Shown here in pieces: positions 10,728 through 17,137 of a DNA stretch of 33,810 bases. Both the position numbers and the translations under genes were made by a program. The first letter of the stretch is position 1; each line of letters starts with the position of its first letter. Origin of the DNA: JAHFUI01 sp041485905 (GTDB lineage: Bacteria > Acidobacteriota > Vicinamibacteria > Vicinamibacterales > CAVVIG01); the NCBI GenBank assembly GCA_041485905.1, contig JBGPKK010000036.1:1-33810 (forward strand). Direction: 5' to 3'. The notes under the pieces are model-generated. The model was not told the DNA's origin. It ran no database searches and saw only the letters and a list, made by a program, of their open reading frames with translations.

Positions 10728-10763
10728 TCGACGTGGCTCGGGACGACACCGAGCGACAGTCGA
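10728..10763. repeat. Palindrome in the aceE leader
   Basis: Nested inverted arms TCGAC/GTCGA and GGCTCGG/CCGAGC lie about 30 nt upstream of the aceE GTG. Read as protein it would give SLGVVPSHVEG, a spurious translation typical of dispersed palindromes. It would lie in the untranslated leader of the aceE mRNA and could affect its translation or stability; no function is shown. Confidence 0.6.
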
Positions 10764-10804
10764 AGTGTCGGCGGACGGCCATGCCGGCTGTAGGCCAACC
10801 ACTT

Positions 10805-10810
10805 ATTCTA
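10805..10810 (-). promoter_or_regulatory. -10 box for the aceE-aceF-lpdA operon
   Basis: TAGAAT on the minus strand predicts a transcript start near 10798 and a leader of about 100 nt before GTG 10696. The -35 region (TTCCCT at 17-nt spacing) is poor. Confidence 0.45.
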
Positions 10811-10849
10811 ATCCGTTGGCGTAACGAAGGGAAAGCCGTGGTGACGCAC

Positions 10850-10927
10850 GAATCTGGTCATCTGGTCATCTCGTCATTGATTGGCCGATTGAATCGTGAA
10901 TGACCAGATGACTCGATGACGAGATTC
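10850..10927. repeat. Inverted array of 8-nt units overlapping the UDG start
   Basis: The left arm has three CTGGTCAT-type octamers (about 10853-10876). The right arm (about 10898-10927) is the inverse (ATGACCAG, ATGACTCG, ATGACGAG). By hand alignment 25 of 29 outer positions pair. The right arm extends across the ATG (10916) and first codons of the uracil-DNA glycosylase gene, so this start region is repeat-derived or the real start is slightly downstream (TTG at 10931). Confidence 0.8.
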
Positions 10928-11617
10928 ACCTTGAGCGAGGTCCGCGATCAGATCGTCTCCTGCGATCGCTGCCCGCGGCTGCGTGCGTACTGCGCCGACA
11001 TCGGACGCGAGAAGCGCCGCGCGTATCGTGACGAGACCTACTGGGCGCGGCCGGTCCCCGGCTTTGGCGATTCGCGCGCGCAGCTCCTCATCGTCGGGCT
11101 GGCGCCTGCGGCGCACGGCGCGAACCGGACCGGCCGTGTGTTTACGGGCGACGGCGTCGGCGGTTCGGGCGATTTCCTCATGGCGGCGCTCTATCGGGCC
11201 GGCTACGCGAACATGCCCACCTCCGAGCGGCCCGACGATGGCCTGAAGCTGCGCGATGCGTACATCACGGCGGCGGTCCGCTGCGCGCCGCCCGACAACA
11301 AACCGACGCTCGAGGAAATCAGCAATTGTCTGGCCCACCTCGACGCGGAGCTCGGCGCACTTCGACGCGTGCAGGTTGTCGTCGCGCTGGGCAAGATTGG
11401 ATTCGACGCGTACCTGCAGCTCCTGAAACGGCGCGGGCATGTCGTGCGCCCGCGACCGCCATTTGGGCACGGCCTTGCGCACATCATCCCGAACGGACAG
11501 ACACTCATCGGCTGCTACCATCCCAGCCGGCAGAACACGAACACCGGCACGCTCACGCCCCGCATGATGGACGACGTGTTTCGGGCCGCGCGACGGCTTC
11601 TGTCACGGTCCGCCTAA
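10916..11617 (+). CDS. Uracil-DNA glycosylase, family 5 (UdgB-like)
   Basis: A 233-residue base-excision repair enzyme that removes uracil and related deaminated bases from DNA. Seen: four cysteines for a 4Fe-4S cluster (C16 and C19 in CDRCPRL, C123 in AAVRCAPP, C138 in ISNCLAHL), motif 1 GLAPAAHGANRTGRVFTGD (residues 61-79) and motif 2 around GCYHPSRQNTNTG. In motif 1 an Ala replaces the polar catalytic residue of other UDG families; this is a hallmark of family 5. Normal length for UdgB. Oddity: the start codon lies in the right arm of an octamer repeat, so the first five residues may not be native. The gene is divergent from aceE and ends in a small hairpin. Confidence 0.92.
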   Translation: MTRFTLSEVRDQIVSCDRCPRLRAYCADIGREKRRAYRDETYWARPVPGFGDSRAQLLIVGLAPAAHGANRTGRVFTGDGVGGSGDFLMAALYRAGYANMPTSERPDDGLKLRDAYITAAVRCAPPDNKPTLEEISNCLAHLDAELGALRRVQVVVALGKIGFDAYLQLLKRRGHVVRPRPPFGHGLAHIIPNGQTLIGCYHPSRQNTNTGTLTPRMMDDVFRAARRLLSRSA

Positions 11618-11626
11618 AGAGGCGGA
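11609..11626 (+). terminator. Hairpin at the end of the UDG gene
   Basis: TCCGCCT and AGGCGGA form a perfect 7-bp stem with a 4-nt loop, and the UDG stop codon lies in it. No T-run follows, so termination is uncertain. Confidence 0.35.
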
Positions 11627-11973
11627 GACGAGGTACGAGGGAAGGGCGGACACTGCGTGCGAGCGAAGGCCGGCTCGACGAGGTGCCGCGCGCCCGCGCC
11701 GATCCGGGTGCCGGTTGTGCTCAGCCGCGACGACCCTCAACAATTAACCCACGCGCGCACCTCGCGTTCGGTCGCCTGGATAACGCGCGTGGCCCGCGCG
11801 TATTCACCTGCTCGCGGGTAAACGCGGCGACGGCCATGGCCATCTCTGGAGTGCTATCATCCTGCACTCGTTGCACATGGCAGTAATCGGAGAGGTGCAC
11901 TCACGGTTTTGTACCCCGCGAGCGATCCGTTTCGGTCTACTCCATAGACTGTTAGACCACATTTTCAGATCAG
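11627..11973. other. Non-coding region ending in a cassette boundary
   Basis: No convincing gene is seen in these 347 bases; open frames here lack start signals and family features. A GTTAGAC heptamer at 11951-11957 fits the integron core site GTTRRRY and lies 16 nt before the first cassette ORF, as expected for the left end of a cassette. No matching inner arms were found upstream, so it is either an attI-like site or a degenerate attC. A TATCAT box at 11855-11860 might be a cassette promoter, but no -35 was found. No integrase gene is present. Confidence 0.4.
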
Positions 11974-12759
11974 ATGGGGCGTTACAATTCCTCTCTCACT
12001 CGCGTCGTTCCCGTCTTCGATACGCTTTTGCATCGGGATCAGTCCGGCGTTTCTTGGCTGGGGACGCTGCTCAGTTTAGGCTCTCGTCGTACGCTCCAGA
12101 ACTTGGGGGTCGCTCCTGGTTCTCTTCTCCCCGGACATCCCGCTTATTGGGGAACGAACGAAAGGCGTCTTCCTCCGCCCATTTCGCTGCTGCGATGGCT
12201 TGTTCAAAACGTTTCGGCCCCGGCGCACGATCGGTTGTGGGGAAGCCCGGGAGTCATGGCAAAGAGGCGCAAACTCGTCGCCAAGGACGCCGCCACAATT
12301 GCCGAAGCCCTTGTGCTTTTGCAGCAACCGTTACGTCACCGCTCTTGGTATGTCCTGGAAGGTCGTTCTCAACCAGACGCCTTCTTCGAAACGGAATCAG
12401 TCATCATCGTAATCGAAGGCAAACGCACTGAGCGCTCGGCGACTGAGGTCACAACCTGGATGCCACGGCGTAGCCAGATGCTCCGTCAAATGGACGCAGC
12501 TTGGGAGATTCGTGGAGCGAAACACATTCTCGGTCTGATGATTGTCGAGGGCGACGGGCCAAATGTCCTTGAGCCGAGCCCCTACTGGGTCTCGGAGACG
12601 AATCGCCAAATTGACGTCGAGAGCCTCTCTAAGAGCTTGCCTCATCGGTCGGCCGAGGTTCGCCAACAACTCGCCTCCGGCTTTCTCGGGGTCACAACTT
12701 GGCAGGCGGCGTGTCAGGCATTTTCGATTCCCTGGCCTCCGTTTCAGGATGCGGTCTAA
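11974..12759 (+). CDS. Cassette-borne protein with a PD-(D/E)xK-like nuclease motif
   Basis: A 261-residue protein with no family name that I recognise. Residues 1-90 start GRYNSSLTRVVPVFDTLLHRD and contain no clear domain. Residues 129-150 read as E129, PD at 134-135, then a hydrophobic strand SVIIVIEGK with E148-x-K150, the layout of a PD-(D/E)xK active site (Glu on a helix, PD, beta strand, ExK). The following RTE...TTWMPRRSQMLRQMDAAWE would be the next helix. This suggests, but does not prove, a metal-dependent nuclease fold. It lies 17 nt after a GTTAGAC core site, and its TAA stop is inside the R'' box of attC1. Both are typical of integron cassettes. Base composition is visibly less GC-rich than the neighbours. 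Confidence 0.7.
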   Translation: MGRYNSSLTRVVPVFDTLLHRDQSGVSWLGTLLSLGSRRTLQNLGVAPGSLLPGHPAYWGTNERRLPPPISLLRWLVQNVSAPAHDRLWGSPGVMAKRRKLVAKDAATIAEALVLLQQPLRHRSWYVLEGRSQPDAFFETESVIIVIEGKRTERSATEVTTWMPRRSQMLRQMDAAWEIRGAKHILGLMIVEGDGPNVLEPSPYWVSETNRQIDVESLSKSLPHRSAEVRQQLASGFLGVTTWQAACQAFSIPWPPFQDAV

Positions 12760-12826
12760 CAGCGTTTGCAGCCGACGGCGGCCGGTGCAATCATGAGCCG
12801 CCGCGGCTGAAACGCCGCCGTTAGGC
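12754..12826 (+). other. attC recombination site 1
   Basis: 73 bp. R'' box GTCTAAC (12754-12760) and R' box GTTAGGC (12820-12826) are inverted partners. Inside them L'' GCGTTTGCAGCC (12762-12773) and L' GGCTGAAACGC (12805-12815) pair perfectly except for one extra G at 12768, the extrahelical base used for strand choice by IntI. An inner GGCGGC/GCCGCC stem closes a 14-nt loop. Arrangement and spacing closely match the aadA-type attC. The stop codon of the upstream ORF lies in R''. Confidence 0.88.
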
Positions 12827-12867
12827 GGACATTGCGGTCAGTAGTGCTCGGATGGAAGGGGCCAACC

Positions 12868-13779
12868 ATGGGCCAGAGCTGGAGCGGCGACGGCGCTCAA
12901 ATGACACGGCGGTCAGTTCTCCGTGTCGCTCTGGCGACCGGGGCGGTGGCGGCGGTAAGACCGCTGCTTGCTCAGCAGGCGCCTTCTTACTTCCAAGGCA
13001 CGAGTGCGGGCGACGAGCGTGAAGTCGAAGCGGTCAAGCTTTGCTGGTGTCCCGCCGGCCGCTTCGTCATGGGAAGCCCGCGCGGCGAGCCCGAACGAAG
13101 ACCAGAGGAAGATCAAGTGGATGTCACCTTAACGAAAGGTTTTTGGACGGCCAAGTACGAGGCGACGCAAGGTCAATGGAAACGCTTCGTTGGAGAACTG
13201 CCGGGGAGACTGACCGCCGAACTGCCCGCCGGAGACGACTTTCCAGTGGGCAACGTAAACTTCGGAGAGGCCGAAACTTTCTGCCAGAAGCTCACTGAGC
13301 GCGGCCATCAATCCGGTGTCCTTCCGGTGGATTGGGAGTTTCGGGTTCCGACTGAGGCGCAGTGGGAATACGCATGCCGGGCCGGGACCACTAAGGCGAC
13401 TTCATTTGGCGACAGTCTCAGCAGCAAGCAGGCAAATTTCGCCGGCAAGCCGTACAACGGGGGCGAGCAAGGACCATCTCTCAATCGGGCAGCACCCGTG
13501 GGCAGTTACCCCGCCAATTCGTGGGGGCTGCATGACATGCACGGTAACACTTTCGAATGGTGCCGGGATTGGTTCCACTCGATCCTTCCGGGAGGCAAAG
13601 ATCCAGACCTCTCGTCGGTGCGAGGGGCGCCAAATCCGGACGGCACCTTTTCCCGGGTCCGCCGTGGCGGGGCTTGGCCAGACGATGGGTGGGCTTGTCG
13701 TTCAGCGTTTCGTCTGCGATTTCCTCCAGAGCAACGCTACGACCACATCGGCTTTCGCGTTGTGGCCGTTCAGATTTGA
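12868..13779 (+). CDS. Exported SUMF/FGE-like domain protein in a gene cassette
   Basis: A 303-residue protein. The ATG at 12868 follows a strong Shine-Dalgarno (GGAAGGGG, 12853-12860); a longer frame to a TTG at 12832 would run into attC1. The N-terminus has a Tat-type signal (TRRSVLRVALATGAVAAV...LLAQQA), so export of the folded protein is likely. The rest is a formylglycine-generating-enzyme-like (SUMF1, PF03781) domain: WCPAGRFVMGSP, a PVGNVNFGEAETFCQKL segment, FRVPTEAQWEYACRAG, GLHDMHGNTFEWCRDWF, and the end RRGGAWPDD...CRSAFR...GFRVV. True FGE has a Cys pair near the end. Here only the Cys of WACRSAF is in that area, so sulfatase activation is unlikely and a binding or other role is more probable. 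Unusual as a cassette cargo. Confidence 0.85.
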   Translation: MGQSWSGDGAQMTRRSVLRVALATGAVAAVRPLLAQQAPSYFQGTSAGDEREVEAVKLCWCPAGRFVMGSPRGEPERRPEEDQVDVTLTKGFWTAKYEATQGQWKRFVGELPGRLTAELPAGDDFPVGNVNFGEAETFCQKLTERGHQSGVLPVDWEFRVPTEAQWEYACRAGTTKATSFGDSLSSKQANFAGKPYNGGEQGPSLNRAAPVGSYPANSWGLHDMHGNTFEWCRDWFHSILPGGKDPDLSSVRGAPNPDGTFSRVRRGGAWPDDGWACRSAFRLRFPPEQRYDHIGFRVVAVQI

Positions 13780-13786
13780 GTGTGAC

Positions 13787-13872
13787 GCCTAACACGCGCC
13801 CTGAAGCCGACACGCCCAACGGCCTCTGTCTTTGTGTCACCGCGGCGTGCGGCTTAGGCGCAATCGTTGGAC
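13787..13872 (+). other. attC recombination site 2
   Basis: 86 bp. R'' GCCTAAC (13787-13793) and R' GTTGGAC (13866-13872) bound the site. L'' GCGCCCTGAAGCCG (13796-13809) pairs with L' CGGCTTAGGCGC (13850-13861), leaving unpaired bases only on the L'' side. An inner CACGCC/GGCGTG stem (13811-13816, 13844-13849) closes a 27-nt loop. It begins 7 nt after the SUMF stop codon. Confidence 0.82.
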
Positions 13873-13944
13873 GGACAGGACACAAAGAACGTCGGATCAC
13901 TTTTTCAGACAGACCGTCTGCCGCGTGTGGTAACGGCTTCTCGG

Positions 13945-14025
13945 AAGTCTCAAGTCTCAAGTGTGAAATCTGCGAGATGGGTTGAGCGATGAGACTTGAG
14001 ATTTGAGACTTCAGACCCGAGACTT
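13945..14025. repeat. Inverted array of 7-nt units upstream of the toxin-antitoxin pair
   Basis: Left arm AAGTCTC, AAGTCTC, AAGTGTG, AAATCTG (13945-13972). Right arm GAGACTT, GAGATTT, GAGACTT, CAGACCC, GAGACTT (13991-14025). The same heptamer recurs at 14707-14734 on the other side of the toxin-antitoxin pair. The rest of the gap 13873-14083 shows no gene. Confidence 0.85.
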
Positions 14026-14083
14026 GGCGCCGCGCTCGCCTCGAGCGTGCGAGGTATTTTCTGCGGCTCGCGTCGCCGGACAC

Positions 14084-14112
14084 CTGAAATCGACGCGACA
14101 TCGGTATACAAT
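14084..14112 (+). promoter_or_regulatory. Promoter of the toxin-antitoxin operon
   Basis: CTGAAA (14084-14089), a 17-nt spacer, then TACAAT (14107-14112). The -10 ends 7 nt before the ATG at 14120, so the mRNA is probably leaderless. A TATACA-containing AT-rich core stands out from the GC-rich surroundings. Confidence 0.6.
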
Positions 14113-14119
14113 CTGCAAT

Positions 14120-14359
14120 ATGAAAACTATTGCGATTACTATTGATGAGGACATGCTCGATCGCCTCGATCGCTTGGCCGGCCGGAGCGGGCAGCCCGGA
14201 ACAAACCGTTCGCGTGTGATCCGGCAGGCCGTTCGGGACTACGTGTCACGCCTCGAGCGTCTTGCCGAGGACGAACGGGAAGCGGCCATCGTTCACCGTC
14301 ATCGTGGCCGCCTGGCGCAGCAGGCCAGGGCGCTGGTCCGCGAGCAGGCGAAACCATGA
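14120..14359 (+). CDS. Ribbon-helix-helix antitoxin
   Basis: A 79-residue protein. MKTIAITIDEDMLDRLDRLAG is the beta strand and first helix of a CopG/MetJ-type ribbon-helix-helix DNA-binding domain, and NRSRVIRQAVRDYVSRLE is the second helix. The C-terminal 35 residues are charged (EREAAIVHRHRGRLAQQARALVREQ), the usual toxin-binding tail. ATG 14120 is chosen because the RHH strand begins here and a -35/-10 pair precedes it. An upstream in-frame ATG at 14003 would lie in the repeat. It overlaps the toxin gene by 4 nt (ATGA). It should neutralise the toxin and repress the operon through the promoter region. Confidence 0.85.
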   Translation: MKTIAITIDEDMLDRLDRLAGRSGQPGTNRSRVIRQAVRDYVSRLERLAEDEREAAIVHRHRGRLAQQARALVREQAKP

Positions 14360-14685
14360 AATGGGGCGAGATATACCGAACGCGCGAGAAGATCAAAGAG
14401 CGCGGACACAAGCCGGGCTTTTACATCGTGGTGTCGCGAGATTTCATCGCCGGCAATGACGACATTTCGACGGTGATCTGTGCGCCCGTCTATGGCGAAG
14501 TGCTGGGGCTCCGTAGTGAAGTCGTCATCACGGCCGAGGACGGCGTGCCACGGCAAAGCTCCGTCCGATGCGATTTCCTCACACTCATGTTCAAGCCCAG
14601 GCTCACCGGTTTCGTGGGCACGCTCTCGGAGGCCAAGCAGATCGAATTGAAGCGGGCCCTGGTCCATGCCCTGCAGGTTGAATGA
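14356..14685 (+). CDS. PemK/MazF-family toxin (endoribonuclease-like)
   Basis: A 109-residue protein starting MKWGEIYRTREKIKERGHKPGFYIVVSRDF. The first strand (WGEIY) and the Pro-Gly-x-Tyr-x-Val-Val-Ser strand match the PemK/MazF fold, as do VICAPVYGEV, the SSVRCDFLTLM core strand and the LTGFVGTLS segment. Family members cut mRNA. The loop after the first strand lacks the common RGD(I/V)(Y/W)xVDL wording, so it is a divergent member. Start overlaps the antitoxin stop by 4 nt, implying coupled translation with antitoxin first. No attC follows, so unlike the two genes before it this pair is not an evident cassette. Confidence 0.82.
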   Translation: MKWGEIYRTREKIKERGHKPGFYIVVSRDFIAGNDDISTVICAPVYGEVLGLRSEVVITAEDGVPRQSSVRCDFLTLMFKPRLTGFVGTLSEAKQIELKRALVHALQVE

Positions 14686-14706
14686 GTGGCTCACCGCTCT
14701 GGGTCG

Positions 14707-14734
14707 GAGACTTGAGACTTGCGACCTCAGACGT
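14707..14734. repeat. 7-nt tandem units downstream of the toxin gene
   Basis: GAGACTT, GAGACTT, GCGACCT, CAGACGT. The first 26 nt match 13991-14016 at 23 of 26 positions in direct orientation. It runs 8 nt into the 3' end of the converging glycerophosphodiesterase gene and supplies its stop codon. Confidence 0.8.
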
Positions 14735-15518
14735 CGCGCCGGCGGGCCACCGGAACGATCACGTCCGGCCTGTCGGTGATGAGGGCATCGACACCCCATC
14801 CGAGAAGCCGGCGCGCGTCTTCTTCATCATCAACCGTCCACACCTGCACCCCGAGGCCCGCGCGGTGCGCCGTCTCGATGAACCGCGGCGATACTACACG
14901 CGTGCGTGCCACCCATTCCGGCACCTGGTAGCCTCCGTACGGCACGCGCGAGACTGGCCATCGACACCACGATCGATACAGCGCCCACCGCACTTCTTCC
15001 CGTGACGCGCTGGTGGCGACCGCCGACTCGGCGGTACGGACGAAGCGCAGGACGCGCCACCCGAACGAGCTCAGACACACGCGATCGATCGCGCCGGCGG
15101 CGCGCACGGTGTCGAGCGTCGCGCGCGCCAGGTGCGCGCTGTTGGCTTTGAGCTCGATGATGATCCGCGCGTCGCGGTGGCGGCCCAACACGTGCGCGAG
15201 CGTCGGTACGCCGATGCCACGTCCACGAAAGGGAAAGCCATCTCCCGCGCGAAACGCGAAGCCGGCGTCCGCGCGCGACAGCTCGTCGGCCGTCCGCTCG
15301 GCGATCGGGCCGCGAAGGTCGGTCGTCCGATCGAGCAGACGATCGTGGTGGACGACAACGACGCCGTCTCGCGACAGGTGGACGTCCAGCTCCAGGCCAT
15401 CGGCGCCAAGCGCCAGGCCGTTGTCGAACGCCGACAGGGTATTTTCCGGCGCGAGCGCGCTGCCGCCCCGGTGCGCGAACACGAGCGGGCGCGGCGACGC
15501 AAAGAACGGGTGGGGCAC
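14727..15518 (-). CDS. Glycerophosphodiester phosphodiesterase
   Basis: A 263-residue GDPD-family TIM-barrel enzyme that hydrolyses glycerophosphodiesters to glycerol 3-phosphate and an alcohol. Seen: VFAHRGGSALAPENTLSAF with the first catalytic His and metal-binding Glu, GLELDVHLSRDGVVVVHHDRLLDRTT with the ExD metal ligands and the second His, IIIELKAN, and VQVWTVDDEEDARRLLGWGVDALITDRPD at the end of the barrel. No signal peptide, so a cytoplasmic form is likely. The start is GTG 15518; a TAGACT box lies 12 nt upstream. Its final residues and stop are in a heptamer repeat. It is divergent from the ATPase gene. Confidence 0.93.
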   Translation of the reverse strand: MPHPFFASPRPLVFAHRGGSALAPENTLSAFDNGLALGADGLELDVHLSRDGVVVVHHDRLLDRTTDLRGPIAERTADELSRADAGFAFRAGDGFPFRGRGIGVPTLAHVLGRHRDARIIIELKANSAHLARATLDTVRAAGAIDRVCLSSFGWRVLRFVRTAESAVATSASREEVRWALYRSWCRWPVSRVPYGGYQVPEWVARTRVVSPRFIETAHRAGLGVQVWTVDDEEDARRLLGWGVDALITDRPDVIVPVARRRDV

Positions 15519-15530
15519 GGAACGACGGTT

Positions 15531-15549
15531 AGTCTAATTCGGATAGAAT
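15531..15549. promoter_or_regulatory. Back-to-back -10 boxes of the GDPD and ATPase genes
   Basis: Minus strand: TAGACT (15536-15531), 12 nt before GTG 15518. Plus strand: TAGAAT (15544-15549), 6 nt before ATG 15556, predicting a leaderless ATPase transcript. Neither has a clear -35. Confidence 0.5.
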
Positions 15550-15555
15550 CGATTT

Positions 15556-17052
15556 ATGGCGGCTACAATTCAGACCCTCGGCGACTTGCGCAAGCATGCC
15601 GGCGCGCGCATGCGGCCGGTCAAGCAGGAGGTGCGGGACAACCTGGTGCGGAAGCTGCAGGCCGGCGAGACGCTCTTCCCCGGCATCATCGGCTATGACG
15701 AAACGGTCGTCCCTCAGCTCATCAACGCGATCCTGTCTCGCCATAATTTCATTCTCCTCGGGCTGCGAGGTCAGGCGAAGAGCCGGATTCTTCGCGGCCT
15801 CGTGGATCTGCTCGACGAGCAGATTCCGGTCGTGCCCGGATGCGAGATTCACGACAATCCGCTTGCGCCGCTCTGCGCGTCATGCCGGGCGCACGTCGCG
15901 AAGGAAGGCGATGGCCTGCCGATCGGCTGGCTGCCCCGCGAGGCGCGCTTCGTCGAGAAGCTCGCGACGCCGGACGTGACCATCGCGGACATGGTCGGCG
16001 ACATCGATCCCATCAAGGCCGCCCAGGCGGGCTTGAACCTCTCCGACGAGCTGACGATGCACTACGGGCTCCTGCCGCGCGCCAACCGCGGCATCTTCGC
16101 CATCAACGAGCTGCCGGATCTGGCCGGCAAGATTCAGGTCGGGCTGTTTAACATCCTGCAGGAGGGTGACGTTCAGATTAAGGGCTATCCGATCCGGCTG
16201 AAACTCGACGTCCTGCTCGTCTTCACGGCGAACCCGGAAGACTACACCGCGCGCGGCAAGATCATCACGCCGCTCAAAGACCGCATCGGATCGGAGATTC
16301 GCACGCACTACCCGGTGACACGGCACCACGCGATGGCGATCACGAAGCAGGAAGCCTGGACCCAGCGGCAGGGCGGTTTACAGATCGACATTCCGGACTT
16401 CGTGCGCGAAGTGGTCGAAGAGCTGGCATTCCAGGCGCGGGCCGATCGCAAAGTCGACAAGCGGTCTGGCGTCAGCCAGCGGCTCCCCATCACGACGCTC
16501 GAGCTCGTCGTCTCGAACGCCGAACGGCGGGCGCTACAAAACGGCGAACAGCTCGTGGTCCCGCGCGTCACGGACCTGTACGCCGCGCTGCCGTCGATCA
16601 CCGGAAAGTTCGAGCTGGAATACGAGGGCGAGCTCCGAGGGGCCGAACAGGTCGCGCGGGATCTCATTCGATCGGCCGTCGGCAGCGTGTTCACCGGCAT
16701 CTTCGACGGGGTCGACACGCGCACAGTGGTCGAGTGGTTCGATCTCGGCGGGTCGCTGCCCCTCGGCGATGGCACGTCGGCCGAGGAAGTGATCGCGCTG
16801 ACCGGCAGCGTGCAGGGACTCCGCGACCTGGCCGAGCGCGCGGGTGTGGCCGCCGGCGCACCGGCTGCTGCCGTCGCGTCCGCGATCGATTTTGTGCTCG
16901 AGGGTCTCTTCTCGCAGAAAAAAATCAGCCGCAGCGAAGAACGCGGCTACGCGGCGAACGAAGGGGCGCAGCGGCGTCCGTCGCGACGCGAAGACACCTC
17001 GCTCGATGAAGAGATCCGGATGCCGGCGGGGAAGAAGAAGTATTACAACTAG
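15556..17052 (+). CDS. AAA+ ATPase, magnesium-chelatase ChlI/MoxR-like
   Basis: A 498-residue AAA+ protein. Walker A is GLRGQAKS (69-76), the form seen in ChlI/BchI-type ATPases. Walker B is GIFAINELPDL with Asn where Asp is usual, Glu kept. Sensor-type FTANPEDYTARGKIITPLKDRIGSEI and the arginine-finger region follow. A C96-X10-C107-X2-C110 cluster (CEIHDNPLAPLCASC) after Walker A may bind a metal. The C-terminal third is a helical/lid region ending in a basic tail. It is followed by a VWA protein with an intact MIDAS site, the usual MoxR-VWA pairing in which the ATPase acts as a chaperone-like remodeller of metal or protein complexes. Magnesium chelation itself is unlikely as no BchH or pigment genes are near. 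Confidence 0.88.
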   Translation: MAATIQTLGDLRKHAGARMRPVKQEVRDNLVRKLQAGETLFPGIIGYDETVVPQLINAILSRHNFILLGLRGQAKSRILRGLVDLLDEQIPVVPGCEIHDNPLAPLCASCRAHVAKEGDGLPIGWLPREARFVEKLATPDVTIADMVGDIDPIKAAQAGLNLSDELTMHYGLLPRANRGIFAINELPDLAGKIQVGLFNILQEGDVQIKGYPIRLKLDVLLVFTANPEDYTARGKIITPLKDRIGSEIRTHYPVTRHHAMAITKQEAWTQRQGGLQIDIPDFVREVVEELAFQARADRKVDKRSGVSQRLPITTLELVVSNAERRALQNGEQLVVPRVTDLYAALPSITGKFELEYEGELRGAEQVARDLIRSAVGSVFTGIFDGVDTRTVVEWFDLGGSLPLGDGTSAEEVIALTGSVQGLRDLAERAGVAAGAPAAAVASAIDFVLEGLFSQKKISRSEERGYAANEGAQRRPSRREDTSLDEEIRMPAGKKKYYN

Positions 17053-17131
17053 GGGCTGGAGGCCAGGGGCTGGAGGCTGGAAGAACACTGACGCATTCCC
17101 AGCGGCTAGCCCCCAGCCTCTAGCCTCTTCA
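17051..17131. repeat. Inverted array of 7-nt units between ATPase and VWA genes
   Basis: Left arm AGGGGCT, GGAGGCC, AGGGGCT, GGAGGCT (17051-17078). The right arm (about 17098-17131) is the inverse with CTAGCC and CCAGCC units. About 23 of 31 positions pair by hand alignment. It occupies almost the whole 85-nt gap and overlaps the ATPase stop codon. Confidence 0.8.
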
Positions 17132-17137
17132 GGTGCC

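Larger units (their letters stand above)
11952..13866 (+). mobile_element. Two integron-type gene cassettes without integrase
   Basis: Cutting at the conserved G/TTRRRY points gives two cassettes. The first is 11952-12820 (869 bp, PD-(D/E)xK-like ORF plus attC1). The second is 12821-13866 (1046 bp, SUMF ORF plus attC2). Both ORFs face the same way, start close behind the core site and end at or just before an attC, the canonical cassette layout. No intI lies in the window, so this would be a CALIN-type array or the tail of a longer integron. The right boundary is firm; the left rests on one heptamer. Confidence 0.7.

Noticed and set aside
11810..11957. A complete third attC ending at GTTAGAC 11951-11957
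   Set aside because: No RYYYAAC box or L''/L' pairing was found upstream at a suitable distance; only the core heptamer is kept as a possible boundary.
12868..13779. Formylglycine-generating enzyme for sulfatases
   Set aside because: The active-site Cys pair is incomplete and no sulfatase is nearby.
13481..14101. Minus-strand frame across the SUMF gene and attC2
   Set aside because: Crosses a strong SUMF domain, an attC and a repeat array; no recognisable protein.
13945..14734. CRISPR array
   Set aside because: The repeats are 7-nt units in continuous arrays without spacers, and no cas genes are present.
15556..17052. Magnesium chelatase subunit for chlorophyll synthesis
   Set aside because: Only ATPase and VWA homology; no BchH-like subunit or other pigment gene in the window.
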